Source: Cognatundibacterium rugosum
GTDB lineage: Bacteria > Pseudomonadota > Gammaproteobacteria > Burkholderiales > Burkholderiaceae_D
Assembly: GCF_014284365.1 (NCBI RefSeq)
Contig: NZ_JACOGG010000003.1
Span: forward strand, 248,001-312,000
Reading direction: 5' to 3'
DNA: 64,000 nt
Made by a program: the position numbers and the translations under genes. The notes beneath the pieces were generated by a model. That model was not told the DNA's origin and searched no databases. It was given only the letters and a program-made list of their open reading frames with translations. Positions 34,501-43,132 of this stretch are shown here, piece after piece (the stretch's first letter is position 1; each line of letters starts with the position of its first letter).

Positions 34501-35538
34501 TCAGATAGACCAGTTCAGCGGTGTGCCTTTCTGATCGGTCACGGTAGTCATCTCCCTGAACACGCGCGCTTGTAATGCATCAGGCAGACGCACAAAGTCC
34601 ACACTGTTAACCAGGCGGTCACCATTGAGGAAAGCCCAGTTGAAGTACTTGAGTGTTGCTTTCGCCTGTTCAGTATTGACTGCAGCCTGCGGCATAATGA
34701 CAAAGGTTCCCATGGTGATTGGCCAGGACTTGGCACCAGGTTTGTCGGTTAGCGCTTCCTCGAAATTGCCGCTGGCTTTCCAACTGCTATTGCTCAGTGC
34801 GCTGGAAAAAGATTCTGCGTTTGGTAACACAAATTTCCCTTCCCTGTTTTGCAGTTGTGCGACGTCGAGTTTTTCCTGAACTACATAGTTATAGTCGACG
34901 TAGCTAATACCATACGGTGTTTTTTTCAGTCTGGCAGCCAGCAGACTGCTGCCTTTCACCTGCTGCACGCTGTCATTCCATTGTATGGTGAAGTTTTTCC
35001 CATACTGATTTTGCCATTCCGGATTGGATTTGCTCAGATAGTCGCTGAAATTATAGGTACTGCCCGATCCATCCTGGCGCGCGATGACCTCGATGGCATG
35101 GGCTGGTAAGCGTAAACCAGGATTCAGGCTTTGAATTGCCTGATCATTCCAAAGCTGGATTTTTTTGGAAAATATTTGCGATAACAGGGCGCTATTGAGC
35201 TTCAGTTCGCCGGAGCGCAGGCCAGGAACATGGTAAATAATCGCGACACCGGATACAGCGGAAGGGAACTGTATCAGTTTTGCTTTCTTTAACTCCGCAG
35301 AGGGCAAGGCTACATCACTCGCACCGAAATCCAGCTCATTGTTTTTGATTTTGCGTACGCCAGCGGATGAGCCTATGGCTTGATAATCAATTTTTGATGC
35401 AGTTGTTTTCGCGTAGGCATCAGCCCAGGTTTGGTAGAGTGGTGCGGCTGCGGAAGATCCGGCACCTCTAATTTCATTTGCGCCAGCGCAGGCGGATGTC
35501 AGAGAAATCAAGCTGAAGAGTAGTGCTTTGCGTATCAT
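34501..35538 (-). CDS. solitary PstS-like phosphate-binding protein paralogue
   Basis: 345 residues with a signal peptide (MIRKALLFSLISLTSACAGANE). The fold is PstS: GAGSSAAAPLYQTWADAY, GSSAGVRKIKNNELDFGASDVALPS, VIARQDGSGSTYNFSDYL. Compared with the operon-encoded PstS at 40936, the first ligand loop has changed from GAGATFPFPIY to GAGSSAAAPLY, and RSDGSGTT to RQDGSGST, so its phosphate affinity may differ. There is no pstC, pstA or pstB next to it and no PHO box upstream. It may feed the shared permease or act as a sensor or surface protein. Confidence 0.8.
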   Translation of the reverse strand: MIRKALLFSLISLTSACAGANEIRGAGSSAAAPLYQTWADAYAKTTASKIDYQAIGSSAGVRKIKNNELDFGASDVALPSAELKKAKLIQFPSAVSGVAIIYHVPGLRSGELKLNSALLSQIFSKKIQLWNDQAIQSLNPGLRLPAHAIEVIARQDGSGSTYNFSDYLSKSNPEWQNQYGKNFTIQWNDSVQQVKGSSLLAARLKKTPYGISYVDYNYVVQEKLDVAQLQNREGKFVLPNAESFSSALSNSSWKASGNFEEALTDKPGAKSWPITMGTFVIMPQAAVNTEQAKATLKYFNWAFLNGDRLVNSVDFVRLPDALQARVFREMTTVTDQKGTPLNWSI

Positions 35539-35617
35539 GATTGTTGGTGTGTGGAAAAATAAAAATCGGCGCGATTATCCCACAAGCATTTTTTTTGTGA
35601 AGAGACACGTAATTTGC

Positions 35618-35646
35618 TTGTCATGTCAAGGCGTTATGCTTAGAGT
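35618..35646 (+). promoter_or_regulatory. sigma-70 promoter of the basic-tail protein gene
   Basis: TTGTCA (35618-35623), 17-base spacer, TAGAGT (35641-35646). Transcription would begin near 35653, leaving a leader of about 50 bases. Confidence 0.45.
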
Positions 35647-35702
35647 TAAGTGTTTTGCATAAATTGTTTATATCATTTGCTGATTTAACCTGGGAGATTG
35701 AC

Positions 35703-36113
35703 ATGGCTGCAGTCGGAAATAAGAAGGAAGTTGCTGTCGCAAAGCTTGTTGCTGGACGTAAGCCAGCGGCAGCGAAGGAGCTTGTCGTGAAAGCTGCAGG
35801 CTCTACCCGTGCGAAGAAACCGGAAGCTGCGGCTAAAGTTGTTGCTGAGCGTATTGTCCCAGTTAAAGCCGAGGCGCCTGAAAAAGCACGTAAGACCAAA
35901 CTGGTACGCGACAGCTTTACGATGCCTGAAGATGAATATGCGGTACTCGGACAAGTAAAGAAGGCTTGCCTGAAGGCGGGCATCGAAGTGAAAAAGAGTC
36001 AGTTACTGCGCATAGGACTGGTTTTGCTGAGCCGCAGCGGAACGCCGGAACTCAAAAAACTGATCGCGGAACTGGCACCTTTAAAAGCCGGCCGCCCTAA
36101 AAAAGAGAAGTAA
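35703..36113 (+). CDS. basic histone-tail-like protein with possible ribbon-helix-helix end
   Basis: 136 residues from the ATG at 35703, preceded by GGGAG; the frame stays open 16 codons further up without a ribosome site. Residues 1-70 are almost only Ala, Lys, Val, Pro and Glu, similar to the tails of bacterial histone-H1-like proteins. Residues about 73-125 (LVRDSFTMPEDEYAVLGQVKKAC, then KKSQLLRIGLVLLSR) look like a small ribbon-helix-helix or oligomerisation module and end in a second basic patch GRPKKEK. The pattern suggests a DNA-binding nucleoid protein. No enzyme motif was seen. A strong terminator follows. Confidence 0.65.
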   Translation: MAAVGNKKEVAVAKLVAGRKPAAAKELVVKAAGSTRAKKPEAAAKVVAERIVPVKAEAPEKARKTKLVRDSFTMPEDEYAVLGQVKKACLKAGIEVKKSQLLRIGLVLLSRSGTPELKKLIAELAPLKAGRPKKEK

Positions 36114-36126
36114 AATTTAACTAAAA

Positions 36127-36171
36127 ACAACAGCCTGCAGCGATCAAAATCCTGCAGGCTGTTGTTTTTTT
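36127..36171 (+). terminator. intrinsic terminator
   Basis: ACAACAGCCTGCAG (36127-36140) pairs perfectly with CTGCAGGCTGTTGT (36152-36165), followed by TTTTTT. Strong Rho-independent terminator of the basic-tail gene. Confidence 0.9.
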
Positions 36172-36285
36172 ATCTGCTAATGCTGCTGTCATCAAACCGA
36201 CATGTGGCTGTCATCTTGCTGAAGTATTCGCTCATTATTCTTCGTCCGTCAGCGTTTCAATCATGCGACTTTACAAGGACGACGA

Positions 36286-37047
36286 ATGCGATTACTCACC
36301 ATACCTGCCGATGCCAATCCCAGCTTTTCCAAGCTCAGTCTGAGTCTGGCGACGACGCCGGAAGAGGTCAAAGAAGTACAGCGCTTACGCTATAAAGTGT
36401 TTATCGAAAGTATGGGTTTATCTGCTTTATCTAATCCGGATGGACTGGATAAAGATGATTTTGATGCGTATTGCGATCACCTGATCGTGCGTGACACTAA
36501 AACACTCAAGGTAGTCGGGACGTATCGTATCCTCGGTCCGAATGCAGCGCGCGAAATGGGACGTTATTATTCTGAGACAGAGTTTGATCTGTCCCGCTTG
36601 CAGCATATTCGCTCCGGTATTGCTGAGGCTGGCCGCGCCTGTATTCATCCGGATTACCGCAGTGGTGCTGTGATTATGATGTTGTGGGCAGGTCTGGCAG
36701 CCTATATGCGCCGTGAACGCTGCAGTCATCTGATTGGTTGCGCCAGTATCAGTCTGACCGATGGTGGTCAGAATGCGGCAGCAATTTACCGCGGTTTGAC
36801 AGAAAATGATTTCTGCCCGCTGGAATACCGCGTATCTCCCCATCTGCCGTTCCCACTCGATGAAATTGATACCAGCAATACTGAAGCGCGTATCCCACCT
36901 TTACTGAAAGGCTATCTGCGTGCCGGCGCCTGGGTTTGCGGTGATCCTGCCTGGGATCCGGACTTCCATAGTGCCGATTTGTTTGTGATGCTGCCTTTGT
37001 CGAATCTGGATAATCGCTACGCCAAGCACTACGGAACAGGGGAATAA
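36286..37047 (+). CDS. olsB: OlsB-type N-acyltransferase (GNAT fold)
   Basis: 253 residues. The pattern EVQRLRYKVFIESMG, LIVRDTKTLKVVGTYRILGP, EAGRACIHPDYRSGAVIMMLWAGLAAYM and LIGCASISLTDG is that of the ornithine-acyl-ACP N-acyltransferase family, which transfers a 3-hydroxyacyl chain to ornithine for ornithine lipids. Related haemolysin-like proteins share it, so the acceptor is not certain. No olsA gene lies next to it. The next gene, three bases on, encodes an LpxH-like phosphoesterase; the pair is often seen together in Burkholderiales. A lipid-remodelling role during phosphate limitation is attractive but is inference. Confidence 0.8.
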   Translation: MRLLTIPADANPSFSKLSLSLATTPEEVKEVQRLRYKVFIESMGLSALSNPDGLDKDDFDAYCDHLIVRDTKTLKVVGTYRILGPNAAREMGRYYSETEFDLSRLQHIRSGIAEAGRACIHPDYRSGAVIMMLWAGLAAYMRRERCSHLIGCASISLTDGGQNAAAIYRGLTENDFCPLEYRVSPHLPFPLDEIDTSNTEARIPPLLKGYLRAGAWVCGDPAWDPDFHSADLFVMLPLSNLDNRYAKHYGTGE

Positions 37048-37050
37048 ACG

Positions 37051-37908
37051 ATGAAACCCGCTGAGCAGTTCCTGAATAAAAAACTGCATAAAGCCGCTAA
37101 GAAAGAAGTGACGCGGTTTAAAACGATCTGGATCTCAGATCTGCATTTAGGAACCAGCGGGTGTCAGGCAGCGAAGTTGCTCGAATTCTTGCGTGCGACC
37201 GAGTCGGAAACCTTGTACCTGGTAGGCGATATTATCGATGGTTGGCAGTTGAAGCGCCGGTGGTACTGGGATCAAACCCACAATAATGTGGTGCAGACCG
37301 TCTTGAAAAAGGCTAAAAAAGGAACGAACGTCATCTTTGTTCCGGGTAATCATGATGAATCGGTGCGGCAATTCATTGACCTGAATTTTGGTGGCATACA
37401 GATACGTGATGAGCTGGTGCACACCACAGCTGAAGGCAAGCGTCTGCTGGTCTTGCATGGCGACCGTTTTGATGGTGTGATTGCCTGCGCAAAGTGGCTG
37501 GCCTATGTGGGCGATAATCTGTACACGGTGATCCTGAAATTCAATCAGGTCTTCAATAACTGGCGCGCCCGTGCTGGCTTGCCCTATTGGTCTTTATCCC
37601 AGTATCTGAAACTCAAAGTCAAAAATGCAGTGAGTTATATCACTCAGTTTGAAGATGCACTGGCTGAAGAGGCGCGCCGTAAAGGTCTGGATGGTGTCAT
37701 TTGCGGCCATATTCACAAGCCGGAAATCCGGGACATCAATGGCATCCTGTATTGCAATGATGGCGACTGGGTAGAGAGTTTGTCCGCGCTGGTGGAAGAG
37801 CCCGATGGCAAGCTGCGTCTGGTTACCTGGCACGATGTGGTGCAGCATGGTCATCCGGTGTTTGAGCAAACTGGTGTTGAGACGGATGTGGCTGCGATTG
37901 CGGGCTGA
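37051..37908 (+). CDS. LpxH-like metallophosphoesterase (UDP-2,3-diacylglucosamine diphosphatase family)
   Basis: 285 residues. Calcineurin-like phosphoesterase motifs are all present: WISDLHLGTSG (D-x-H), VGDIIDGW (G-D-x-x-D), VPGNHDE (G-N-H-D), VLHGDRFD and VICGHIHKPEI (G-H-x-H). Related LpxH enzymes cleave UDP-2,3-diacylglucosamine in lipid A synthesis. This longer 280-residue type is found beside olsB in Burkholderiales and may act on a different pyrophosphate or phospholipid. The start is three bases after olsB, so they form an operon. A terminator lies 80 bases downstream. Confidence 0.8.
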   Translation: MKPAEQFLNKKLHKAAKKEVTRFKTIWISDLHLGTSGCQAAKLLEFLRATESETLYLVGDIIDGWQLKRRWYWDQTHNNVVQTVLKKAKKGTNVIFVPGNHDESVRQFIDLNFGGIQIRDELVHTTAEGKRLLVLHGDRFDGVIACAKWLAYVGDNLYTVILKFNQVFNNWRARAGLPYWSLSQYLKLKVKNAVSYITQFEDALAEEARRKGLDGVICGHIHKPEIRDINGILYCNDGDWVESLSALVEEPDGKLRLVTWHDVVQHGHPVFEQTGVETDVAAIAG

Positions 37909-37988
37909 ATCAGTATCTGAAATTCTGCGCTTGATTTTTTAGCCTTAGCAATTGTAAGACGCCGTCGTTCAGTAATCAGGATGAAAAT

Positions 37989-38018
37989 AAAAAAGCTGTG
38001 TTGCGACACAGCTTTTTT
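37989..38018. terminator. bidirectional intrinsic terminator
   Basis: AAAAAAGCTGTGT (37989-38001) and ACACAGCTTTTTT (38006-38018) around TGCG, with A and T tracts on both sides. It separates the phosphoesterase from the convergent sixA-ppk operon. Confidence 0.9.
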
Positions 38019-38040
38019 ACGTGGACTAGCTGGTTTGCGA

Positions 38041-38520
38041 TTAACGGATAACCAGATCCGGCGTCATGATGGCTTTCAGATAGGTTTGCATTTCTTCTGC
38101 GTCTCTTTGTTTTTGCGAGATCCACCAGACATTCGCCTTTCTGACCGGGTAATCATGCAAAGGGTGGCCGAGCAATTCGCCGACCACCTGGCCCAGGTAG
38201 GGCTGATGACCGATGATGAGCACTGGCTCACGGCTATGAGGCCAATTTGCGGCCAACAGGACGTCCTGTACTGTGGCGGCGGTACCGAGTTCGGGGCAAA
38301 TCTTAAATTTCCTGCCGCATGTCGCTAACGCTTCTGCTGTATCGCGGGTACGGATCGCGGGACTGACCAGAATTTTGCATGTGTCTGGCAGGGTGCTGTC
38401 TAGCCAGTAGGCCATCTTACTGGCTTGCTTCATGCCTTTGCTGGTCAGCTTACGAAACTCATCAGTGAGATCGCCGCTGGCGAGTTCGGCTTCTGCATGG
38501 CGCCACAGGATTAAGTCCAT
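38041..38520 (-). CDS. sixA: phosphohistidine phosphatase SixA
   Basis: 159 residues. The RHG motif MDLILWRHAEAE carries the catalytic histidine, and SPAIRTRDTAEAL plus VLIIGHQPYLGQVVGEL supply the other phosphate-binding residues. SixA dephosphorylates phosphohistidine proteins of the phosphotransfer type; in E. coli its clearest target is the nitrogen PTS. It follows ppk with a one-base overlap and is presumably transcribed from the PHO-box promoter of ppk. Linking SixA to polyphosphate metabolism is common in betaproteobacteria, but the reason is not known. Confidence 0.88.
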   Translation of the reverse strand: MDLILWRHAEAELASGDLTDEFRKLTSKGMKQASKMAYWLDSTLPDTCKILVSPAIRTRDTAEALATCGRKFKICPELGTAATVQDVLLAANWPHSREPVLIIGHQPYLGQVVGELLGHPLHDYPVRKANVWWISQKQRDAEEMQTYLKAIMTPDLVIR

Positions 38521-40766
38521 TATTCCTCGTTTCGTTCAGATAAAGAGCCCAGTTGTTGCATCAGGTATTGTTGTGCGCAGAAAGAAGCTTGCTTGCTGCG
38601 TGCTTTCTTTCGCTCATAATGACCTTCGCTATCAAGTACCCAGGCATTTACATTGTCTTTCAGATAGGGATCCAGACCCTCTGAAATGACGCGCTTTTTG
38701 AGAGATTTTTCGAGTACAGGGAAGGCAACTTCGATGCGGCGGAACAAATTGCGGTTCATCCAGTCTGCGCTGGCCAGATACACGTCATGTGCCAGATCAT
38801 TGCGGAAGTAGTAAATGCGGCTATGTTCGAGGAAGCGACCGATCACCGATCTGACCCGGATATTTTCAGACAATCCAGGCACGCCGGGTCGCAGCGCACA
38901 CGCGCCGCGTACGATCAAATCAATCTTAACGCCATCGGCAGATGCTGCATACAGCGCGCGTATCACTGACTCGTCGAGTAAGGCATTCATCTTGGCGATG
39001 ATGCGACCCGGACGTCCCTCACGTGCAATACGTGCCTCGTTACGGATTGCTTTGATAATTTGTGGTTGTAACGCAAACGGAGCCAGCCACAGATAGTCGA
39101 GTTTTTTCGGTTTATTCAGACCAGTCAGGTGAATAAAGACTTCATTCACTTCTGCGGCAATGCCGGGATGGGCTGTTAATAAACCAAAGTCAGTGTAAAA
39201 ACGGGTGGTCGATGGGTGGTAGTTGCCTGTGCCCAGATGTGCATAGTGGCGCAGGTGACCACCATCTTCGCGTCGTATGACCAGCGCCAGTTTGGCATGG
39301 GTTTTTAAACCAACCACACCGTACACCACCTGGGCGCCGGCACGCTGTAACTTGTCGGCCCAGTTGATGTTGGCTTCTTCATCGAAGCGTGCCATCAGCT
39401 CTACCACCACGGTGACTTCCTTGCCTAGGCGTGCGGCGGTAATCAGCGATTCCATCAGATCCGAATTCATGCCGGTACGATAAATGGTTTGCTTGATCGC
39501 CACCACATTCGGATCTTGCGCAGCAGAGCGGATAAAGTCGATCACCGTCTGGAAGGGCTGGAACGGGTGGTGTAGCAAGATGTCTTGCTTACGCAGTAAG
39601 GTAAAAATATCTGCGTGGTGATATTTGCTGATTGCTTTCGGTGAGAAAGGCGGGAAGCGTAAATTAGGTTGTTTGACGTGATCGATTAACTCACTGAGCC
39701 TGACCATATTGACCGGGCCATCAACCGGATACAGACGATCCGGACTCAGGGAAAACTGTTCAAGCAGGAATTTGGCCAGATCTTCCGGGCAGTTTTTTGC
39801 AACTTCGAGTCGTACTGCTGCACCGAACTGACGGGTTTGCAATTCACCTTGCAACGCCTGGCGCAGGTTTTTGACTTCTTCTTCATCTACCCACAGGTCA
39901 CTGTCGCGGGTGACGCGGAACTGGGAGTAACTCAGTACTTCGCGGCCATTAAACAAATCCTCGATGTGGGAATGAATAATCGAGGATAGCAGACAGAACG
40001 AAGCGCCTTTCTCCGACAGTTCATCCGGCAGCTTAATCACACGTGGCAATACACGCGGCGCTTTGACGATGGCGATTCCGGTACCCCGGCCGAAAGCATC
40101 TTTGCCTGCTAAAGAAACGATGAAGTTAAGACTCTTATTGACAACTTGCGGGAATGGATGGGCCGGATCCAAGCCTATCGGAGTCAGCAACGGACGTACC
40201 TCGCGCTCAAAATATTGCTTGACCCAGGCACGCTGGGCTTCATTGCGTTCCGAGTGACGCAGTAAATGAATCCCTTTTCTGGATAACTGCGGCAGGATTT
40301 CCTGATTGAGTAATTCGTATTGCTTTTGTGCTAATTGGTGGCATTCGGTTGATACCCGCTTTAACATAAACTGGAAAGCAGGGTGTTGTACCAGTTCGCC
40401 ATCTATCGTATTTTGCGCCAGCAGGCTGGCGACCCTGACCTCAAAAAATTCATCCAGATTACTGCCGACGATGCACAGGTATTTGAGTCTTTCCAGCAAA
40501 GGAATGCTGCGGTCTTCAGCCTGAGCCAGTACGCGCCAGTTAAACGCAATTTGTGACATCTCCCTGTCAAGGAATATGACCTGCCTCGATGTTTCCGCTT
40601 TATTGGTACTTGTCACATTTCTTGCTGCCGGTTTAGATTTTTCCGGTTTTACTGTGTCCGGGGCAACTGCTGTCACTGCATCTGCGGGTGTAGCCGTCGG
40701 ATTGACTGTTACTTCTGGGGTGTGCATAGTTTTTTGCATGTCATCAAAGCTGTCATCAGCCGTCAT
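38520..40766 (-). CDS. ppk: polyphosphate kinase 1
   Basis: 748 residues from the ATG at 40764-40766; ATG codons at 40739 and 40727 are also possible, none with a good ribosome site. The N-terminal 60 residues are Pro/Thr/Lys-rich. After FLDREMSQIAFNWRVLAQA comes the kinase head, then two phospholipase-D-like halves with the autophosphorylated His in LKTHAKLALVIRR (near residue 455) and the second His in RFLEHSRIYYF. The enzyme polymerises the gamma phosphate of ATP into polyphosphate reversibly. A PHO box 33 bases before the ATG puts it under PhoB, in parallel with the divergent pst-pho operon. Confidence 0.92.
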   Translation of the reverse strand: MTADDSFDDMQKTMHTPEVTVNPTATPADAVTAVAPDTVKPEKSKPAARNVTSTNKAETSRQVIFLDREMSQIAFNWRVLAQAEDRSIPLLERLKYLCIVGSNLDEFFEVRVASLLAQNTIDGELVQHPAFQFMLKRVSTECHQLAQKQYELLNQEILPQLSRKGIHLLRHSERNEAQRAWVKQYFEREVRPLLTPIGLDPAHPFPQVVNKSLNFIVSLAGKDAFGRGTGIAIVKAPRVLPRVIKLPDELSEKGASFCLLSSIIHSHIEDLFNGREVLSYSQFRVTRDSDLWVDEEEVKNLRQALQGELQTRQFGAAVRLEVAKNCPEDLAKFLLEQFSLSPDRLYPVDGPVNMVRLSELIDHVKQPNLRFPPFSPKAISKYHHADIFTLLRKQDILLHHPFQPFQTVIDFIRSAAQDPNVVAIKQTIYRTGMNSDLMESLITAARLGKEVTVVVELMARFDEEANINWADKLQRAGAQVVYGVVGLKTHAKLALVIRREDGGHLRHYAHLGTGNYHPSTTRFYTDFGLLTAHPGIAAEVNEVFIHLTGLNKPKKLDYLWLAPFALQPQIIKAIRNEARIAREGRPGRIIAKMNALLDESVIRALYAASADGVKIDLIVRGACALRPGVPGLSENIRVRSVIGRFLEHSRIYYFRNDLAHDVYLASADWMNRNLFRRIEVAFPVLEKSLKKRVISEGLDPYLKDNVNAWVLDSEGHYERKKARSKQASFCAQQYLMQQLGSLSERNEE

Positions 40767-40782
40767 ATATATGGCAATGACT

Positions 40783-40816
40783 ATTGTAGGTGTAAAACAT
40801 GACAAGTTTATGACAA
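40783..40816 (-). promoter_or_regulatory. PHO box and -10 of the ppk-sixA operon
   Basis: On the minus strand TTGTCATAAACTTGTCAT (40799-40816) matches the PhoB consensus of two TGTCAT half-sites 11 bases apart. Ten bases later stands TACAAT (40783-40788), the spacing seen in PhoB-activated promoters where the box replaces the -35. Confidence 0.82.
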
Positions 40817-40857
40817 ATAAAATTGTGTTAAAAGAAATATTTCACAAATATTTCAGC

Positions 40858-40891
40858 GTGTCATGTTCTTGTCATATTTGATCAGTACAGT
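40858..40891 (+). promoter_or_regulatory. PHO box and -10 of the pst-pho operon
   Basis: GTGTCATGTTCTTGTCAT (40858-40875) holds two TGTCAT half-sites 11 bases apart; TACAGT (40886-40891) follows after ten bases. Mirror image of the ppk promoter 41 bases away. Confidence 0.82.
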
Positions 40892-40935
40892 TCGCCTCGC
40901 AGTAGCAAAACATGTAATTTAACCTAGAGGTCAAC

Positions 40936-41979
40936 ATGCAAATGAATCATGTCGTGAAATCCCTGATCGCTGCAGTCGGTGTGGCAGCATCTTTCTCTGT
41001 TGCACACGCAGCTGATATTACTGGTGCTGGCGCGACTTTCCCATTCCCGATCTACGCGAAATGGGCTGAAGCTTATAAAAAAGCAACTGGCACAGGCCTG
41101 AATTACCAGTCCATCGGCTCCGGTGGTGGTATTAAACAGATTAAGGCAAAGACAGTTGATTTCGGTGCATCCGATATGCCTTTGAAGCTCGAAGAGCTGG
41201 ACGCTGAAGGACTGACCCAGTTCCCGGCTGTGATTGGTGGCGTAGTTCCGGTTGTGAATCTGGATGGCGTGGCACCTGGCGCAATGAAAATGACTGGCGA
41301 AGTATTGGCCGGTATCTACATGGGTAAGATCACGAAATGGAATGCAGCTGAAATCGTTGCGCTGAATCCAGGTGTGAAGCTGCCTGCTGAAGATATCACT
41401 GTCGTACACCGTTCTGACGGTTCCGGTACCACTTTCCTGTGGACAGATTACCTGAGCAAAGTCAGTGCAGAATTCAAAACTGCAGTGGGTTCCGCGACCG
41501 CAGTGAAATGGCCGGTTGGTATGGGCGGTAAAGGTAATGAAGGCGTTGCAGCAAACGTGCAGCGTATCAAGAATTCTATCGGTTATGTTGAGTACGCTTT
41601 CGTAAAGCGTAACAAAATGACGCATACACAACTGAAAAACACAGAAGGTGTATATGTCAGCCCGGACGATGAAAACTTCAAAGCAGCGGCATCTCATGCT
41701 GACTGGGCAAAAGCACCTGGTATGTACCTGGTGCTGACTAACCAGCCAGGTAAGGCTTCCTGGCCTGTGACTGGTGCTTCTTTCATCCTGATGCACAAAT
41801 CTCAGGCTGAAGCCGAAAAAGGCAAAGAAGTGTTGAAATTCTTTGACTGGGCATTCAAAAACGGTGGTGCGATGGCGACTGAGCTGGAGTATGTGTCTAT
41901 GCCAGCTCCAGTTGTAAAACAGATTGAAGACGGCTGGAAAGCTAAAATCAAAGATGCATCTGGCAAAGCACTGTGGTAA
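40936..41979 (+). CDS. pstS: phosphate ABC transporter substrate-binding protein PstS
   Basis: 347 residues with a signal peptide cleaved after SVAHA (residue about 24). Phosphate-contact regions are intact: GAGATFPFPIYAKWAEAY, GSGGGIKQIKAKTVDFGASD and VHRSDGSGTTFLWTDYL with the conserved Arg, Asp, Ser and Thr. It captures phosphate in the periplasm for PstCAB. It is the first gene of pstSCAB-phoUBR behind a PHO-box promoter and has the ribosome site GAGG. A stable hairpin after it probably keeps its mRNA more abundant than the rest of the operon. Confidence 0.96.
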   Translation: MQMNHVVKSLIAAVGVAASFSVAHAADITGAGATFPFPIYAKWAEAYKKATGTGLNYQSIGSGGGIKQIKAKTVDFGASDMPLKLEELDAEGLTQFPAVIGGVVPVVNLDGVAPGAMKMTGEVLAGIYMGKITKWNAAEIVALNPGVKLPAEDITVVHRSDGSGTTFLWTDYLSKVSAEFKTAVGSATAVKWPVGMGGKGNEGVAANVQRIKNSIGYVEYAFVKRNKMTHTQLKNTEGVYVSPDDENFKAAASHADWAKAPGMYLVLTNQPGKASWPVTGASFILMHKSQAEAEKGKEVLKFFDWAFKNGGAMATELEYVSMPAPVVKQIEDGWKAKIKDASGKALW

Positions 41980-42043
41980 TCACAGTCTGAGTAACTTGTA
42001 ATTCCGATGTGAGCCTCTCTGCAATTCAGAGATTTTCGTATCA

Positions 42044-42067
42044 GGCGAACCACTGCGGTGGTTCGCC
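42044..42067 (+). other. stable hairpin between pstS and pstC
   Basis: GGCGAACCAC (42044-42053) and GTGGTTCGCC (42058-42067) form a perfect 10-bp stem with loop TGCG. No U-run follows, so it is an mRNA-stabilising or processing hairpin, not an intrinsic terminator. Confidence 0.65.
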
Positions 42068-42088
42068 TCCCGGTGAAAAAATACACCC

Positions 42089-43132
42089 ATGACACTACCA
42101 ACGTCTTCCGTCAACATGAACGCACCCTCCGTTATACCCACAGCCTCTTCCTCGCCGCAAGCAAACTTGCCACTTAGTGATGCGCGCATGGCGGTCATTA
42201 TGCGTCGTCAGCGTTGGCAAGATTTCTTTTTCCATAAACTTACCTTGAGCTTTGCAGCATTTGTGCTGATCGTATTGCTCGGTATTATTTTCTCTTTGTT
42301 TGTCCGTGCTTTGCCTGCAATGCAGGAATTCGGACTGGCATTTATCACCACCATAGAGTGGGATCCGGTCAATGATAAGTTTGGCGGTCTGATCGCAATT
42401 GTAGGTACGCTCGCTACCTCTGTGATTGCATTGCTGATCGCGTTTCCGGTCAGTTTTGGTATCGCATTGTTCCTGACCGAAATCTGCCCGGCCTGGCTCA
42501 AGCGCCCATTGGGTACAGCGATAGAATTACTGGCAGGTGTGCCAAGTATTATTTACGGTATGTGGGGCCTGTTTGTATTTGCACCGCTGTTTTCAGAATA
42601 TGTACAGCCTGCGCTGGCCGCCACGCTGGGTAAATTGCCAGTCGTCGGCGCTTTGTTTTCCGGTCCTATGATAGGTCTGGGTATTTTGTCGGCCGGTATT
42701 ATTCTGGCGATTATGATTATTCCTTTCATTTCTTCAGTGATGCGTGATGTGTTTGAAGTCGTGCCACCAGTGCTGAAAGAGTCTGCCTACGGCCTTGGCT
42801 GTACTAAATGGGAAGTGGTCAGAAAGATTGTGCTGCCTTACACCAAAATCGGTGTGGTCGGTGGCGTGATGTTGGGTCTGGGACGTGCGTTGGGTGAAAC
42901 CATGGCAGTGACCTTCATGATTGGTAATGCACACAAATTATCCTGGTCCTTGTTCGCAGCCGGTAACAGTATCGCTTCCACACTTGCAAATGAATTCGCA
43001 GAAGCAGAGTCCGTGTTGCATACCTCCTCGCTGTTCCTGCTGGGTCTGATACTGTTTGTGATTACGTTTATCGTGTTGTCTGCAGCTAAATTATTGTTGC
43101 TCGGTCTGAGCAAAAAAGAGGGATCAAAATAA
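42089..43132 (+). CDS. pstC: phosphate ABC transporter permease PstC
   Basis: 347 residues with six membrane segments after a 55-residue cytoplasmic leader. The permease signature [27 protein letters not shown] (EAA loop) and [16 protein letters not shown] are typical of PstC. It forms the membrane channel with PstA. A second in-frame ATG nine codons in (42116) could be the true start; neither has a strong ribosome site. Its stop overlaps the pstA start by one base (TAATG). Confidence 0.94.
   Translation: MTLPTSSVNMNAPSVIPTASSSPQANLPLSDARMAVIMRRQRWQDFFFHKLTLSFAAFVLIVLLGIIFSLFVRALPAMQEFGLAFITTIEWDPVNDKFGGLIAIVGTLATSVIALLIAFPVSFGIALFLTEICPAWLKRPLGTAIELLAGVPSIIYGMWGLFVFAPLFSEYVQPALAATLGKLPVVGALFSGPMIGLGILSAGIILAIMIIPFISSVMRDVFEVVPPVLKESAYGLGCTKWEVVRKIVLPYTKIGVVGGVMLGLGRALGETMAVTFMIGNAHKLSWSLFAAGNSIASTLANEFAEAESVLHTSSLFLLGLILFVITFIVLSAAKLLLLGLSKKEGSK

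Noticed and set aside
40924-41796. 290-codon antisense open frame over pstS
   Set aside because: Mirror frame of a strongly conserved gene; no ribosome site and composition unlike a protein.
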